From contig CALKUN010000143.1 of the NCBI GenBank assembly GCA_937996675.1, forward strand, positions 1-6,174: a DNA stretch of 6,174 nt, given 5' to 3'. The stretch comes from an uncultured Candidatus Saccharibacteria bacterium. Lineage in GTDB: Bacteria > Patescibacteriota > Saccharimonadia > CAILAD01 > GCA-016700035. How positions within the stretch are numbered: position 1 is the first letter of the stretch; each line of letters starts with the position of its first letter. The notes under the pieces were generated by a model, which did no database searches, was not told where the DNA came from, and was given only the letters and a program-made list of their open reading frames with translations. Of this stretch, positions 4,814-6,174 are shown in pieces. A program made the position numbers and the translations under genes.

Positions 4814-6064
4814 CTAGCGCGGCCAACTATCATCTATATAGGCCCACCCGAGGTAGGGGTTGGTGAGACCGGTAATTTGGTGCTGCCAGATTGGTTTTGT
4901 GTCACCGATATAGCCCTGAGTAGAGATCACGAGACCGTTTCCAAGGGAGATACCGGTATGGCCATCGCTTGATCCACCGTAGAAAACCACTGCACCAGCT
5001 GGGGCGACGGTATCATGGTGAATCTGTCCGCGTTGTAGTCGCCACTGGTAGTGCTCGGCAGCTGAGAAGGCTCGCATGCGAGTGCCAAATGCGAGCTCTA
5101 CAAATGTCTCGCAGCGACCTGACCAATATGCATTGATCTGATTGCTCCAAGCCGAGTTCTTGCTCTGGAGCTGAGCTGTAGCCCACGTGATAGCAGCTTG
5201 CTCTCTTGGCGTGACACAGTCTGGGGCAGTGCCCTTGCTGGGATATCTCTTCTGAGTCAGAGAGAGATCGTCCGGGCTAATGGCCTGTGCGGCTGACTTG
5301 CCGCCATAGCAGCGATTGAGCTGCTCGGTAGAAGAGATCTTGAGGCTGCCAAGCTCACGAATAATGTAGTGGGCAGGATCGACGGTCGGCGAACTCAGAA
5401 CCTGACCGTTTGACCAGCTGACGAGAGGACGAGTCCCCGTTTCGGCTCGCCAGACGAGAGAGCCAAACTGAAAATCCTGTCGAGTCTCCCCCTCCCAACT
5501 ATATTCCTCAGAGGTCGGCCAGCCGAGCTTGCCGCTGACGCCACCGTGATTTTGATGCCACTCACGCATGTGTTCGCGGACGGCATAGGCAGTGTCACTT
5601 TGCACTGATTGATAAATGTCGGTCAGCCCCCACTCGCCTCCAGAGAAGGTTTGCCATCGACCTCCATCCAATATTTGATCATTGCCAAGAGGGGATCCGA
5701 GAGCGCCGGAGCCACGAGATTTGGCGTAATCCCAGAATTCACCCCGTACGACTTGTGACCGAATGGTAGCAGGCTTCTTCTCGGATGTTCCTTCGGTGGT
5801 GGAGGCACAGGTATTTACAATAATGGCCGAGCTTCGAGCTCGACCACCAGAGTAACTCTGAACACATCCCGTTCCCCATACGCTGGGATCGCCGTCAGCC
5901 GTACCGAGACCTCCTTTGCCGCCTGACTTCTCGTAAGCAGAAGCGATGGCAGCCTGAGAGCTGGTTGGTGCCACCCATTTTGTGCTTCCGGCCTGAACTG
6001 TTTGAGGCCATAAAGTCATTAGAGAACTACATAAAACAACTATTCCGATAGCAGCTTTGCGCAC
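4814..6064 (-). CDS. Secreted LGFP-repeat protein with C-terminal cysteine-peptidase-like (CHAP or NlpC/P60 fold) domain
   Basis: This is a probable exported cell-wall-binding hydrolase of 416 residues. A signal peptide is clear: MRK, a hydrophobic core, then TVQA before a likely cut after A25. About three degenerate LGFP-type repeats follow, at 38-82 (core GGLG), 108-149 (core GALGSPLG, then RWQTFSGG) and 161-210 (core GKLGWPTSEE, then DFQFGSLVW). LGFP repeats are known mainly from actinobacterial wall proteins. The C-terminal part (about 284-416) has SGRCETFVELAFG with C318, then PAGAVVFYGG and DGHTGISLGNG with H369. This is the Cys/His order of CHAP and NlpC/P60 amidases and endopeptidases. 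Cysteine pairs C67/C86 and C252/C283 could form disulfides. A longer frame opens at TTG 6070, but GTG 6064 is chosen because AAGGGGG ends six bases before it. The third catalytic residue and the substrate are unknown. Confidence 0.8.
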   Translation of the reverse strand: MRKAAIGIVVLCSSLMTLWPQTVQAGSTKWVAPTSSQAAIASAYEKSGGKGGLGTADGDPSVWGTGCVQSYSGGRARSSAIIVNTCASTTEGTSEKKPATIRSQVVRGEFWDYAKSRGSGALGSPLGNDQILDGGRWQTFSGGEWGLTDIYQSVQSDTAYAVREHMREWHQNHGGVSGKLGWPTSEEYSWEGETRQDFQFGSLVWRAETGTRPLVSWSNGQVLSSPTVDPAHYIIRELGSLKISSTEQLNRCYGGKSAAQAISPDDLSLTQKRYPSKGTAPDCVTPREQAAITWATAQLQSKNSAWSNQINAYWSGRCETFVELAFGTRMRAFSAAEHYQWRLQRGQIHHDTVAPAGAVVFYGGSSDGHTGISLGNGLVISTQGYIGDTKPIWQHQITGLTNPYLGWAYIDDSWPR

Positions 6065-6070
6065 GATCAA

Positions 6071-6077
6071 CCCCCTT
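6071..6077 (-). promoter_or_regulatory. Ribosome binding site deciding the start of the LGFP gene
   Basis: On the minus strand AAGGGGG ends directly against a TTG codon (6070-6068), too close for that TTG to be used. The in-frame GTG at 6064-6062 is six bases away, a normal spacing, and gives a signal peptide beginning MRKAAIGIVV. This sets the start at 6064 and removes two residues from the longer frame. Confidence 0.65.
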
Positions 6078-6174
6078 AGTGAAGCAACAATGACGAAAAC
6101 AGGCCCATCCTAAACCTCGAAGCTTTTTAGATGCAAGCATAGGTATATTTATCGGGGGCGAGGCAAGCTGTTAT
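6078..6174 (-). promoter_or_regulatory. Upstream region of the LGFP gene, weak promoter candidate
   Basis: No gene is seen in this stretch up to the window edge. On the minus strand a TTGCAT (6131-6136, 3 of 6 to TTGACA) and a TAGGAT (6107-6112, 4 of 6 to TATAAT) stand 18 bases apart. This would give a leader of roughly 35 bases carrying the ribosome binding site. A small inverted repeat, ATGC-AA-GCAT, at 6131-6140 overlaps the -35 candidate and could be an operator half-site pair, but it is short enough to be chance. Confidence 0.25.

Noticed and set aside
6023..6031. Lipobox around the cysteine in the LGFP signal peptide (VVLC)
   Set aside because: The residue before the cysteine is leucine rather than Gly/Ala/Ser, and the hydrophobic core continues past it to a standard VQA cleavage site, so an ordinary signal peptide fits better.

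Overview
The window looks like a chromosomal segment around the dnaA/rpmH junction of a small-genome bacterium. The best guess is a Candidate Phyla Radiation lineage, probably Saccharibacteria (TM7). This placement is an inference from short core genes, base composition near 50% GC by eye, UGA apparently used as a stop codon, an envelope without lipoprotein-type YidC, and a VanW-type wall protein beside an LGFP-repeat protein. A low-GC actinobacterium is the main alternative. No ribosomal RNA is present to settle it.

Layout. Positions 1-732 (minus strand) hold the first 244 codons of dnaA; the gene runs off the left edge. Positions 733-912 are a divergent regulatory region with a dnaA promoter candidate, an rpmH promoter candidate and about five DnaA-box-like 9-mers, so it is a candidate part of oriC and of dnaA autoregulation. 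Positions 913-2951 (plus strand) form the compact operon rpmH-rnpA-yidD-yidC-khpB (jag), with gaps of 24 bases or fewer and one 4-base overlap. These genes make ribosomal protein L34, the RNase P protein, the YidD insertion helper, the YidC membrane insertase and a KH/R3H RNA-binding protein.

The right half is on the minus strand and points toward the operon. At 6064-4814 lies a secreted protein with about three LGFP-like repeats and a C-terminal cysteine-peptidase-like (CHAP or NlpC/P60 fold) domain. At 4739-2979 lies a membrane-anchored VanW-domain protein with two related peptidoglycan-binding-like modules. Both are envelope proteins whose family knowledge points to peptidoglycan.

How they fit together. 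The left part is the replication-initiation and protein-insertion core found at many bacterial origins. The right part is a cell-wall module. If the organism is an episymbiont of actinobacteria, the LGFP/peptidase protein is the most interesting gene, because LGFP repeats are best known from actinobacterial wall proteins. It could act on the host wall instead of, or as well as, its own. No mobile element, CRISPR array, tRNA, rRNA or clear rho-independent terminator was seen.
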